Part shown: piece after piece, positions 1 through 17,456 of the stretch
Position numbering within the stretch: position 1 is the stretch's first letter
Layout: the number at the start of each line of letters is the position of its first letter
Source: Lentzea tibetensis
GTDB taxonomy: Bacteria > Actinomycetota > Actinomycetes > Mycobacteriales > Pseudonocardiaceae
DNA: 64,000 nt
Reading direction: 5' to 3'
NCBI RefSeq assembly: GCF_007845675.1
Contig: NZ_VOBR01000018.1
Span: 62,001 to 126,000 of the forward strand
Made by a program: the position numbers and the translations under genes
The notes under the pieces: generated by a model
What the model was told of the DNA's origin: nothing
The model's database searches: none
What the model saw: only the letters and a program-made list of their open reading frames with translations

Positions 1-2388
1 TGGGAGTACACGCCGTCCGCGGTGTGGATCCCCAGGGAGGGCGTGACGAACGTCGGCCGCAGCGCACGTGACCGCCTGCACCGCGAGATGGACAACGTGC
101 ACGCCGAGTTCAAGCAGGAGATGGGACTCGAGGGCGCTGTCCGCACCTTCCGCAAGTCCGGCATCTCGCTGACGCCGCCGCAGCTCTCCGCCGAGGTGCT
201 CAAGTCGCTGCGCGCGGACGCCGCGTCCCGGTTCGGCGAACCGCCGCGGGCCGCCGTGATCACCGTGCCGGCCGCGTTCCGCCTGCACGAGAACAACGCC
301 ACCAGCCTGGCCGCCGAGCTCGCCGGGTTCGGCGCCTGCCCGCTGGTGCAGGAACCGACAGCCGCCGCGTTCGCCTACGGCTTCCAGAACGAGAGCGCGG
401 ACGCCTGCTGGATGGTCTTCGACTTCGGCGGCGGCACGTTCGACGCCGCGGTCGTCAGCACGCACGACGGCGAGCTCAGGGTGCTCGACCACGAGGGCGA
501 CCCGCACCTCGGCGGCAAGCTCATCGACTGGGCCATCGTCGAACGCGTCCTCGCGCCCGCGGTGGCCCGCGAGTTCGGCCTCACCGACTTCACCAGGGAC
601 AACCCGGCCTGGCGGCTGAACTTCTACCGGTTGAAGTGGGCTGCCGAGGAAGCGAAGATCTCGCTCTCCCGCAACGAGAAGGCGGTGCTGTACGCCGAGA
701 TCGACCTCGGCGACGGCGACACCGAGACGTTCGAGTACACGCTGCACCGCGACGAGGCCGACCGGGTCGCCGAGCCGTACTACCTGCGTGCGATCAACCT
801 GTGCAGGGCCGCGTTGAGCAAGGCGAACCTGCACACCGGCGACATCGACCGGCTCCTGCTGGTCGGCGGCGCGACGCTCGCACCCGGCCTCCGTGAACGG
901 CTCGCGGATCCCGTGGCCGGCATGGGGATCGAGCTGGACCACATCCAGGACCCGACCACGGTCGTCGCCCGCGGCGCGGCGGTGTTCGCCAGCACGGTGC
1001 CGCTCGCGATGCCGAAGGTCCGTCCGGCAGCGGGTGAGTTCAGCGCGGACCTGCGGTATCCGTTGAAGACGAGCCTGCTCACGGCGTCCGTCGTCGGCAG
1101 GGTCGAGAGCGCGCCGCCGCAGGACATGACCCGTTTCGCGATCCAGTTGGACAACCCGGACGGCATGCCGCCGTTCCGCAGCGCCAAGGTGCCGCTCGAC
1201 GCGCAGGGCAACTTCCTGGTCGACGTGAAGCTGGCCGAGAAGACCGCGTCGACGTTCACCCTGTTGCTGGTCAACGACTCCGGCGGCACCGAGAAGATCA
1301 CGCCGAGGTCCGTCAAGATCACGCACTGGCCGCAGGAACCGGGCGGCCAGGTGCTCACGAACTCGATCGGCCTGGCCGAGGCGGACCGCAAGTTCGCTCC
1401 GATCCTGCGCAAGGGCTCGCGGCTGCCCGCGAAGGAACGCGCCACCTTCTACACGACGGCCGCGTTGCACCGCACGGACACCACGACGTTCATCAAGATC
1501 CCGATCGTCGAGGGCGAGCAGCCGGTCGCGGACCGCAACCTCCAGGTCGGGTTGATCGAGATCTGGCCGAAGGACGTGCGCATCGACCTGCCGCAGGGCA
1601 GCGAGGTCGAGGTCACCATCGAGGTCGACGAGTCGCGCCGCGTCACCGTCGTCGCCGACGTGCCGCTGGTCGACGAGCAGTTCGAGGCCGAGATCGACCT
1701 GACCAACGTCCGCGCCCGCGACACCGACGACCTCGAACGCGAGCTCACCGAGGTGCGCAGGCGCATCGACGAGCTGCGCGACTCCGCGGGCAGGACCGGT
1801 TTCCGGCCTGCTCTGGACAAGCTCGACCAGATCGACGGTGAGCAGCGGGTCGTGCTCGCCGAGACCGCGGTCCGCGCCGCCAGGAGCGATGCGGGCAGTG
1901 CTGCCGCGGCCGACCAACGCCTGCGCGAGCTCCAGGCAGAGCTCGACGGGGTGGAGGCGGACGTCGAGCTGCCTGCGTTGCGCGAGGAGCTGGACGCGCT
2001 GATCAAGCGCTGCCGCCAGCTCGTCGACCGGCTCGGCAACGCCGACGACCGCACCGAGTTCGACGAGATCGCCCGCCGCGCTTCCCTGGCCCGCACGGCC
2101 GACGAGATCGAGGCGGTGCTGGAGCGAGCGGCGGACCTGCAGACCATGTTGATGAAGCGCGAGGGCACCTTCGACATCGGGCTCTTCTTCTACTTCAAGG
2201 AGAACCAGCACCGCATGACGTCGCCGGCGCGCGCACGGGCGCTGATCGGGGAGGGCGACCGGGCGATCGCCACCGAGGACTTCGACGCGCTGATCGGCAT
2301 CAACCAGCAGCTGCGCCAGCTGTGGCCCGCTGATCTCCAGGAACCGAGTGCCGGCGTCTCGAGCCAGCGGAACGGGCGTGGCTGGTGA
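1..2388 (+). CDS. Hsp70 (DnaK-like) family protein, 5' end outside window
   Basis: Open frame from base 1 (795 residues visible) with no convincing start: the N-terminal phosphate-binding loop of Hsp70 (IGIDLGTT-type) is missing, and the frame already reads WEYTPSAVWIP, which matches the segment just after it, so the gene begins upstream. Visible Hsp70 marks are EPTAAAFAYGF (about residue 117), the second phosphate loop FDFGGGTFDAAVV (about 140) and LLVGGATLAPG (about 286). After the ATPase domain the chain diverges from DnaK: a beta-rich stretch (about 350-570), then an Arg/Glu-rich helical, probably coiled-coil tail (about 570-740). This is the actinobacterial 'Hsp70 family protein' type rather than housekeeping DnaK; clients are unknown. 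The next gene overlaps its stop by 4 bases, so the two are probably translated together. Confidence 0.85.
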   Translation, partial: WEYTPSAVWIPREGVTNVGRSARDRLHREMDNVHAEFKQEMGLEGAVRTFRKSGISLTPPQLSAEVLKSLRADAASRFGEPPRAAVITVPAAFRLHENNATSLAAELAGFGACPLVQEPTAAAFAYGFQNESADACWMVFDFGGGTFDAAVVSTHDGELRVLDHEGDPHLGGKLIDWAIVERVLAPAVAREFGLTDFTRDNPAWRLNFYRLKWAAEEAKISLSRNEKAVLYAEIDLGDGDTETFEYTLHRDEADRVAEPYYLRAINLCRAALSKANLHTGDIDRLLLVGGATLAPGLRERLADPVAGMGIELDHIQDPTTVVARGAAVFASTVPLAMPKVRPAAGEFSADLRYPLKTSLLTASVVGRVESAPPQDMTRFAIQLDNPDGMPPFRSAKVPLDAQGNFLVDVKLAEKTASTFTLLLVNDSGGTEKITPRSVKITHWPQEPGGQVLTNSIGLAEADRKFAPILRKGSRLPAKERATFYTTAALHRTDTTTFIKIPIVEGEQPVADRNLQVGLIEIWPKDVRIDLPQGSEVEVTIEVDESRRVTVVADVPLVDEQFEAEIDLTNVRARDTDDLERELTEVRRRIDELRDSAGRTGFRPALDKLDQIDGEQRVVLAETAVRAARSDAGSAAAADQRLRELQAELDGVEADVELPALREELDALIKRCRQLVDRLGNADDRTEFDEIARRASLARTADEIEAVLERAADLQTMLMKREGTFDIGLFFYFKENQHRMTSPARARALIGEGDRAIATEDFDALIGINQQLRQLWPADLQEPSAGVSSQRNGRGW

Positions 2389-3266
2389 GCAACGCGTTCA
2401 CACGGGAGCTGAGCCGGTCCGAGGCCGCCGAGCTGGCGCGGGACGGCAAGTACGAGTCGGCCGTGCGCATCCTCGAAGGCCTCGACGACGACTCGGCTGC
2501 CACCCTCGACCTGCTCGCCAGGGTGCACGCGCAGCGCGGCGACCTCACCGCTGCTGACGCGGTGTGGCAGCGGCTGCTCGAGGTCACTCCCGGCCACGCG
2601 TCGGCGTTGTCCGGACGGCTGTTGATCGCCGAGATCCGGTCGGGCAACCGCCGTGCGCGGCCTCTTCCGCTGGTAGCCGTGGGTGGTGCTGCGGCCGCGG
2701 TGTTGCTGCTGGCCGGGACGGTCGCGGTCATCGCTTCACCCTCGTCCTCGCCTGGCCCGGTTGCCGTGGACGAGGCGGTGCAGGTGACGACCTCGGCCTC
2801 CGCTGTGCCGTCCGATGATGCTCGGGTTGATGCGGAAGCGGCGGCGCGGCTCGACGCGTTGGCGGCCGGGTTGGCCGGGCCGGGAGTGAAGCTGGAGAAG
2901 CGGAAGCAGGACGTCCAGGTCGTCTTCGACGAGGGACTGTTCCTGCCTGACGGCACCGAGCTCACGGCGAGCGGCCGGGACGCGCTCGTGCGGTGGGGCG
3001 AGGTGTTGCGCGGCAAGGAAGTCCGGGTCACCGTGCTCGGGCACGGCGTCACCGTCGACGGCGAACCCTCCACCGGTGGTTCGACCGTTGCGCTGGGGCG
3101 TGCGGCATCTGCTGCTGAAGTGCTGGCTCAGGTGAGCGGGCGGCCGATGACGTCGTTCGCGATCATGTCGGCTGACCAGTCTGCGGCGCCTCACCAGGGC
3201 AGCGGGGACGACGTTCGTGCCCGCAACCGCACGATCAGTCTGCTCGTGGAGCCGTCCGGCTCGTGA
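2385..3266 (+). CDS. TPR-like membrane protein with C-terminal OmpA-like domain
   Basis: 293 aa, GTG start inside the Hsp70 stop (GTGA overlap). Residues about 8-80 form a short TPR-like helical repeat (DGKYESAVRILEGL, then AQRGDLTAADAVWQRLL). One transmembrane helix follows at about 96-115 (VAVGGAAAAVLLLAGTVAVI). The outer part (about 155-290) looks like an OmpA/MotB-type domain: VVFDEGLFLPDGTELTASG, then a sugar-contact-like end ARNRTISLLVE. Likely a cell-envelope protein coupled to the upstream Hsp70-like protein; the partnership is inferred only from the overlap. The 3' end overlaps the convergent DUF397 gene by 32 bp. Confidence 0.6.
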   Translation: MSNAFTRELSRSEAAELARDGKYESAVRILEGLDDDSAATLDLLARVHAQRGDLTAADAVWQRLLEVTPGHASALSGRLLIAEIRSGNRRARPLPLVAVGGAAAAVLLLAGTVAVIASPSSSPGPVAVDEAVQVTTSASAVPSDDARVDAEAAARLDALAAGLAGPGVKLEKRKQDVQVVFDEGLFLPDGTELTASGRDALVRWGEVLRGKEVRVTVLGHGVTVDGEPSTGGSTVALGRAASAAEVLAQVSGRPMTSFAIMSADQSAAPHQGSGDDVRARNRTISLLVEPSGS

Positions 3267-3423
3267 ACGCCCGCCATGCGTTTGCGGAGAAGGTGAGTTG
3301 GGGACCGGTAGCGTGCTTGGAGTCGCGGATGCGCACGGCCTCGGCGAACGCCACCTCGACGCAACTGCCCTCAGGCGTGCCATCGCTGTAGCTGCTCTTG
3401 CGCCACGTGTGCTCCGGGGTCAT
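3235..3423 (-). CDS. DUF397 domain protein
   Basis: 62 aa. The hallmark pattern WRKSSYSDG...GSCVEVAF...VRIRDSKH...LTFSANAWRAF is the DUF397 signature found in small actinobacterial proteins encoded beside XRE/DUF5753 regulators (WhiJ/BldB-associated pairs). It starts inside the 3' end of the upstream regulator gene (53-bp overlap), so the pair should be co-transcribed and possibly translationally coupled. In Streptomyces such partners modulate the DNA-binding protein and often affect development or antibiotic production; the target here is unknown. Confidence 0.85.
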   Translation of the reverse strand: MTPEHTWRKSSYSDGTPEGSCVEVAFAEAVRIRDSKHATGPQLTFSANAWRAFTSRTAPRAD

Positions 3424-4252
3424 CTGGGTCCTCTCGCGGTCGGCTGAGGTACTGCATCAGCAGGCTCCGCGATTGTCCCTCATCCAAAGCGATCTCATCC
3501 AGGTGGTTGAACAGGTCCTTGCTGCGGGCGACAGCCTCCACGCTCTGGGCGAACAGCTGGCCGATGAGCGTTTCGGCGAAGGCCACCGGCCTGTCTTTCT
3601 CGTATTCCCAAAGGGTGTAGCTCCCGCCGATCGCTCCGCGCTCACCGGTCGAGGCGGGCACGATGCGGATGGCGTGGGTCTTGAAGAGCAGTCGGCTGAT
3701 CTGCTCCTCCATGACCCGAGCGCCACCCACCTGCAGCATCAAAGCTTGCTCGTGCAGGTAGAAGGTGCAGTCGGGCCTGTGTTCGCGCTGAAGGATGGCT
3801 TGGCGCTGTATTCGGAACTGCACGAAGGACTCGATCTTGTCCTCGGGGATCAGACCCCGCTGCCTGAACAACGCGCGTGCGTAGTCCTCGGTCTGGAGCA
3901 AGCCGTGTATGAAGGTCTGGTCATAGCTCGTGATCTTGGTGGCTGATCCTTCGGCGAACACCAAGGTGCGGAGGTTCTCCGGCACCTGCACGAAGTACGC
4001 GTCGAAGGCACGCCGGTAGCGGTTGAGGAACTGCTCGGCGAAGGTTCGGCTGCGCTTGCAGGTGGTCAGGTACTGGACGATGTCGATCTCGCTGGCGCGG
4101 ACCTTGCCGTTTTCGACGTTGGAGACTTTGGTCTGGTGCCAGCCGAGCACGTAGCCCATTTCCGTGCCGGTGTAGCTGGTGTGTTTTTCGCGCAGGTGCC
4201 GCAGCTCGTCGCCGAGGTCTCGGCTGTACGGCGTGGAGGGCGTCGGCGTCAT
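3371..4252 (-). CDS. XRE-family HTH regulator with DUF5753
   Basis: 293 aa. The N-terminal helix-turn-helix (about residues 11-65; LGDELRHLREKH..., then VLGWHQTKVSNVENGK) is a Cro/C1-type DNA-binding fold. The rest (about 95-270) is the DUF5753 ligand/partner region with its typical entry, ITSYDQTFIHGLLQTEDYA. This architecture is abundant in actinomycetes and pairs with DUF397 proteins, here the overlapping downstream gene. Function: probable DNA-binding regulator of a small local or developmental regulon. No operator is recognisable in the 72 bp separating it from the HNH gene. Confidence 0.85.
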   Translation of the reverse strand: MTPTPSTPYSRDLGDELRHLREKHTSYTGTEMGYVLGWHQTKVSNVENGKVRASEIDIVQYLTTCKRSRTFAEQFLNRYRRAFDAYFVQVPENLRTLVFAEGSATKITSYDQTFIHGLLQTEDYARALFRQRGLIPEDKIESFVQFRIQRQAILQREHRPDCTFYLHEQALMLQVGGARVMEEQISRLLFKTHAIRIVPASTGERGAIGGSYTLWEYEKDRPVAFAETLIGQLFAQSVEAVARSKDLFNHLDEIALDEGQSRSLLMQYLSRPREDPDDPGAHVAQEQLQRWHA

Positions 4253-4324
4253 GGCTTGGAGTTTCGGGTATGCGCTGGGGACATGGACCGCCCCGTTCGA
4301 GTGAGTACCGGATTCTCTTTGTTG

Positions 4325-5449
4325 TTAGTGGAGTCCGGGGAGGACTGGTTCGGGTTCGCGGGTGTAGACGCGGCCGGTGGGGCTGACACATTTGAATGTG
4401 CCTGGACGGGGTTGGGTGATGGTCCAGCCGGATTCGTGTTTGAGGCGGTGGTCGTGGGTGCAGAACATCCCGTTGTTGTGGTCCGCGGTCGGACCCTTGG
4501 GGTACGGGATGGTGTGGTCGACCTCGCAGCGGCTGGCCCGCGCGGTGCAGCCGATCATGCGGCAGGTCTTGTCCCGTGCCCACAGGAACCGCCGCAGATG
4601 CGCGGGTGGCCGGTAGGTGGTGGTGCCCAAGTCGAGCGGGACACCGGAGGCCGGGTCGGTGAGCAACCGCCGCCACGTCGCATCCCCCGCCAACTCGCGC
4701 GCCAGGTCGGCACTGATCGGCCCGTAGCCCTCCAACTCGCCGGGATGCTCGTCGAGACCCATCAGCGTGGTCGCCGAAACGGTGACCAGGAGTTCTACCT
4801 TGACCGGGCTCGCGTTGTCCGGGGTCGCCAGCAGCAGATCGGCGATGACGTCGGCGCGGCGCTGGTTGAGGGTGCGGGTGTCGCCGGGGAACTTCGCCTC
4901 CTCGGCCATCTTGTCCACCCGCAGCCAGCTGACCATGGCCTTGTCCGCGGGCATATTGATCCACAACATGGCCATGTCGTCTTCGAGGGACCGTATCCCG
5001 GCGGCGCGGGCGGCTTTCTTCTCCGCGACGCGTTCACGGGTGCCGTCGGGGTCGACGCTCATCACGATCCGCCGCCCGCGCTGCCGCATCTGCACACTGG
5101 TCTGCACGGGCGCCTTGGTCAGCACCCGTTGTTCGACCTCGGCCGCCTGCTCGGCGGACAGCGGCATGGTTTGGGTGTGGATGATCTGCGCCTTGTACAG
5201 GTCGATGTCGCCCTTCTCCAGGGCGTCGACCGTCGCGGGCAGCCGGGTCACGAGATCGCGGGAGACGCCGAGACGGTCCTCGGTCCAGTTCCGGGTCCAG
5301 CGCATCATCGCCGCGATCTCCGAGGACGCGAACTCGTCCTGCCACGTCAACTCGGCGTATTCGCCCAACGCGCGAACCTGCTGAGCCTGCCAGTAGTCGA
5401 TCTGTTTCTGGCAGTGCTGGATTGTGTCGAGAGCCCCCTCGATGTCCAT
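4325..5449 (-). CDS. DUF222 / HNH endonuclease family protein (13E12-repeat type)
   Basis: 374 aa from ATG 5449; an in-frame TTG at 5470 would add seven residues, with no clear ribosome site at either. The DUF222 region spans about residues 1-270. The C-terminal HNH nuclease has zinc ligands and the active core CRMIGC...CEVDHTIPYP..HNNGMFC..HHRLKH-like order (HDHRLKH seen). Members are mycobacterial 13E12/REP-type proteins, often multicopy and sometimes DNA-damage induced. A 10-bp palindrome, TGTTCGAACA (5472-5481), sits in the promoter region, but it is not a canonical actinobacterial LexA box. It lies next to a repeat-rich gap, which fits a mobile or repeat-associated history. Confidence 0.85.
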   Translation of the reverse strand: MDIEGALDTIQHCQKQIDYWQAQQVRALGEYAELTWQDEFASSEIAAMMRWTRNWTEDRLGVSRDLVTRLPATVDALEKGDIDLYKAQIIHTQTMPLSAEQAAEVEQRVLTKAPVQTSVQMRQRGRRIVMSVDPDGTRERVAEKKAARAAGIRSLEDDMAMLWINMPADKAMVSWLRVDKMAEEAKFPGDTRTLNQRRADVIADLLLATPDNASPVKVELLVTVSATTLMGLDEHPGELEGYGPISADLARELAGDATWRRLLTDPASGVPLDLGTTTYRPPAHLRRFLWARDKTCRMIGCTARASRCEVDHTIPYPKGPTADHNNGMFCTHDHRLKHESGWTITQPRPGTFKCVSPTGRVYTREPEPVLPGLH

Positions 5450-5554
5450 AACGAACACATTACCGCACAATTGTTCGAACAGGCATCACTCATTAGGATT
5501 AAAGAACGAAAAGGTGAGCCACCGCCCGCCAGTCACGGAGCCAGCGCGACCACA

Positions 5555-5665
5555 ACAACGAAAGCCGACAACCGGATCGGGACCACGGTGCCAAGCCACC
5601 CAAGAATTCGGTACGAGTGACGCCGACGGAGGAGGCATCACTCGTGGTCCGGGCGAAGCCCGGCA
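5555..5665. repeat. 111-bp direct repeat, copy 1
   Basis: Near-perfect direct repeat with copy 2 at 5776-5886 (offset 221 bp, one mismatch seen: GACGGAGG versus GACGAAGG). Lies in the roughly 440-bp gene-free stretch between the HNH gene and the NRPS end. The core contains GAATTCGGTACGAGTGACGCC. Short frames across it are low-complexity and repeat-derived, so I read it as non-coding repeat DNA. Confidence 0.9.
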
Positions 5666-5775
5666 ACCCCGCAAGCCACAGCGAGCGGGGACAGAGCCAC
5701 AACGGCAAGCAGGGTCACGAGGAAGCAAGGCAAGCCCAGCCACCGACCGGCAACCACGCAGCCAGCAGAACCAGG

Positions 5776-5886
5776 ACAACGAAAGCCGACAACCGGATCG
5801 GGACCACGGTGCCAAGCCACCCAAGAATTCGGTACGAGTGACGCCGACGAAGGAGGCATCACTCGTGGTCCGGGCGAAGCCCGGCA
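5776..5886. repeat. 111-bp direct repeat, copy 2
   Basis: Second copy of the element at 5555-5665. It ends five bases before the stop codon of the leftward three-module NRPS gene, so the NRPS transcript must run into it. No classic T-tailed terminator hairpin is evident here. Confidence 0.9.
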
Positions 5887-5890
5887 GCCT

Positions 5891-14646
<8,756 letters not shown>

Positions 14647-14650
<4 letters not shown>

Positions 14651-16536
14651 CGGACGCTCCCGGCGAGGTCGGTGATCCGGTCGATCACGTGCGCGCTGTC
14701 GGCACCCCACAACGCCAGTAGCCGAGCGGTCAGCTCACGTGGTGTCTGCGCGTCGAGCACGACGTCGATCGGCACGGGCAGGGCGAGCGCGTCCTCGGTG
14801 ACCGCCGCGATCTCGGCGGCGCGGATCGAGTCGCCGCCGATGCTGCTCAACGCCTGCGTCGGCGCGCACGCCGCCACCTCGCACACCGCGGCGAAGACGC
14901 TCGACAGCAGCTCCTCGAGCGGTTCGGTGGCGACGGCGGTCGCAGAGGACGCGGCGACGACCGTGCCGCCCAGTTCGCCTGCCGCGTAACGGGTTCTGGC
15001 CAGGCTGCGCTGGATCTTGCCGCTGGTCGTGCGCGGGATCGTGCCCGGCAGGCACAGCACGACGGTGTCGACGCGCGCGCCGGTCGACGACAGCACCTCG
15101 GCGCGCACGTCGACCGCCAGCTCACCGAGGTCGACGTCGGTGCGCTTGGCCAGTTCGACGGCCAGCACCAGTTCCTCGTCGTCGATCGTGAACGCGGCCG
15201 CGGTCGGGCGGAGCAGCGGGTTGTCCAGCACCGCGGCCGCCTCGATGTCGTGCGCGTGGTGGTTGACGCCGTTCTGGATCAGGACGTCCTTGCTGCGGCC
15301 GGTGACGAACAGGTGGCCGTCGCGCAGGTAGCCGAGGTCGCCGGTGCGCAGGTAGCGGCGGCCGTCGATGTCGCCGAACAGCTCGCTCTCCGGCTGGCCG
15401 GTGTCGTTGAGGTAGCCGCGGCTGATGCTCGGGCCGCGCACCCAGATCTCGCCTTCGCCGTCGGTGACCTCACCGTCGTCGACGATCTTCAGGTCGTGGC
15501 GGTCGATCACCGGGCCGCAGTCCACGCGTCCATCCGCGTCCACGCAGTCGTCGTCGAGATGACGTCCGGTGACGATCAACGTCGCTTCGGCGAGCCCGTA
15601 GCACGGGAGGAACGCCTCGGAGCGGAAACCGTTGGCGGCGAAGCGATCCGCGAACACCTTCAGGGTGCGCATGCGGATCGGCTCGGCTCCGTTGAACGCG
15701 AGCCGCCAGCGGCTCAGGTCCAGCTCGGACAGGTCCTTGCCCGCGGCGCGCCGCACGCACAGGTCGTAGCCGAAGTTCGGGGCGCCGGTGTGCGTGACGC
15801 GCTGCTCGCTGATCTGCCGGAGCCATTCGAGCGGGTTCTTGAGGAAGTGGATCGGCGACATCAGACGCACCGGGAAACCGCCGTGAACGGGCGTCAGAAT
15901 GAACCCGATGAGGCCCATGTCGTGATATGGCGGAAGCCAGGAAATCGCGCGCGTGTCCGTGTCCAGTTTGAAGACGTCACTGATCGCGCGCATATTCGCC
16001 ATCAGATTTCCGTGCGTCAGCATGACGCCTTTCGGCTGATTCGTGCTGCCCGAGGTGTACTGGACGAGCGCGAGGTCCTCCGGCGACGGCAGCCGGCTCC
16101 ACTCGCGGTCGATCGGCGTGTCCGGGTCGATCGTGACGACCGGCGGCAGGCCCTCCGGCGCGCCGGACGAGGTGAGCATCGAGAGCACGAACGGGTCCGC
16201 GAGCAGCGTGGTCGCCTGCGAGTCGGCGAGCACTCGCGCGAACCGCTGCTTGATCCGGTCGGCTGCTCCGAACAGCGGCGGATACGTCGGTACGGCCGGT
16301 ACACCTGCGAGGAAGCAGCCGTACACGGCGACGACGAAGTCCAGGCCGGGCGGGTAGAGCAGCAGCGCGGGCCCGGTGGAGTGCAGCTGCTGCGCGACCT
16401 GGGTCGCGCGGTCCAGGAGCTCCCGGTACGTCAGCGTGTCGACCCGGCCGTCGTCGTGCAGGTACTCGAACGCGAGCCGGTCTCCGTCGGCAGCGACGTG
16501 GTCGAGCAGGACATGCGCCAAGGTGCGTCCGGGCAT
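14647..16536 (-). CDS. Fatty acyl-AMP ligase fused to ACP (lipopeptide loading protein)
   Basis: 629 aa from ATG 16536, chosen because GGAG lies 9 nt upstream; an in-frame upstream extension lacks a site. The ligase has the AMP-binding motif [15 protein letters not shown] (about residue 158), the FAAL-type [12 protein letters not shown], the YGLAE motif, and the C-terminal hinge/lysine region [12 protein letters not shown] carrier domain follows with [14 protein letters not shown] (Ser at about 568). FAALs make acyl-AMP from free fatty acids and hand the acyl group to a carrier instead of CoA. Fusion to an ACP directly upstream of a C-domain-first NRPS makes it the chain-initiating unit. The chain length of the acid cannot be read from sequence. 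Confidence 0.93.
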
Positions 16537-16712
16537 CGGCGATACTCCATTTCTCCTGACCGCTTGTGCTGAATGTAAAGAGGGCCCCTCTCGGGTCGTT
16601 CTCACGTCCCTACCTGCGATCTCTCACCTTTCTACAGCCGCCTTGACTTGCCCATGGGGTGCGCTGGCACATTGATTGAGCCCGCCGACGGAAATCCATT
16701 TGGGAGGTGCGC
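16537..16712. promoter_or_regulatory. Divergent promoter region between FAAL and thioesterase genes
   Basis: 176-bp intergenic region from which both biosynthetic arms are transcribed outward. On the + strand a TTGACT (16643-16648) could be a -35 element, but the matching -10 is weak (CATTGAT region near 16670). Ribosome sites are clear on both sides: GGGAGG at 16702-16707 for the rightward gene and GGAG for the leftward one. No convincing SARP-type direct repeat was found by eye. Confidence 0.45.
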
Positions 16713-17456
16713 GTGGCCAGTTGGCTGACGTCTTTCGCCGACGTGTCCGATCCTGCGTGCGAACTGGTGTGCTTCCCCCACGCGGGCGGCGGGAGCTCGG
16801 TCTTCCAGACCTGGCACCAGCACACCGACTCGCTGCGCGTCTCCGCGGTTCGCCTGCCCGGCAGGGAGTCCCGGCTGCGCGAACCGGCGATCGCGGACCT
16901 CGGCGATCTCGTCGACGCGCTGGTCGTCGGACTGGGCAAGGTCTTCTCGAAGCCGTACGCCTTCTACGGGCACAGCATGGGTGCGTTGGTGGCGTACGAG
17001 CTGTGTCGGAAGCTGCGCGCGCTGGGACTTCCGCTGCCTCAAGGGCTTTTCGTCGCAGGCATGGACGCGCCGCAGCAGCTCGACCTCGACCGCGCGCACG
17101 ACCTCCCGCGCGACGAGCTCGTGGCGTGGCTGATCGGCGTCAACGGACTCGACCCCGAGGTGCTGGAGTACCCGGCGCTGATCGACCTGATGCTGCCGAC
17201 GATCCGCGCCGACCTCGCGGTCGTCGAGGACTACCACCACGTGCAACAGCCGCCGCTGCCCGTGCCGATCCACGTCCTGCGCGGGCGCGGTGACGTGCAG
17301 GTGACCGTGTCGGGTAGTTCGGGCTGGGCCGCACTCACCTCCGAGGGTTGCCGCGTCACGGACTTCGACGGTGACCACTTCTTCGTAGAGCACAACGAGC
17401 AGCGCATCGTCTCGCTGATCGAAGCCGACCTCGTCGCGGAAAGGGCCGAACGATGA
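16713..17456 (+). CDS. Type II thioesterase (NRPS editing)
   Basis: 247 aa; GTG 16713 chosen for the GGGAGG five bases upstream. Alpha/beta-hydrolase of the external thioesterase family: CFPHAGGGSSVF oxyanion segment near the N-terminus, nucleophile elbow GHSMG (Ser about 91), and catalytic His in FDGDHFF near the C-terminus. Type II enzymes clear misprimed or stalled acyl groups from carrier domains and help keep FAAL/NRPS lines running. It overlaps the next NRPS gene by 4 bases, so it is part of the rightward biosynthetic operon. Confidence 0.93.
   Translation: MASWLTSFADVSDPACELVCFPHAGGGSSVFQTWHQHTDSLRVSAVRLPGRESRLREPAIADLGDLVDALVVGLGKVFSKPYAFYGHSMGALVAYELCRKLRALGLPLPQGLFVAGMDAPQQLDLDRAHDLPRDELVAWLIGVNGLDPEVLEYPALIDLMLPTIRADLAVVEDYHHVQQPPLPVPIHVLRGRGDVQVTVSGSSGWAALTSEGCRVTDFDGDHFFVEHNEQRIVSLIEADLVAERAER

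Noticed and set aside
5451-5485. LexA box controlling the HNH gene
   Set aside because: Only TGTTCGAACA is present; the GAAC-N4-GTTC arrangement expected for an actinobacterial SOS box is not.
5617-5841. 74-codon frame across the 111-bp repeats
   Set aside because: Built from the direct repeat itself; no homology to a protein family and no ribosome site.
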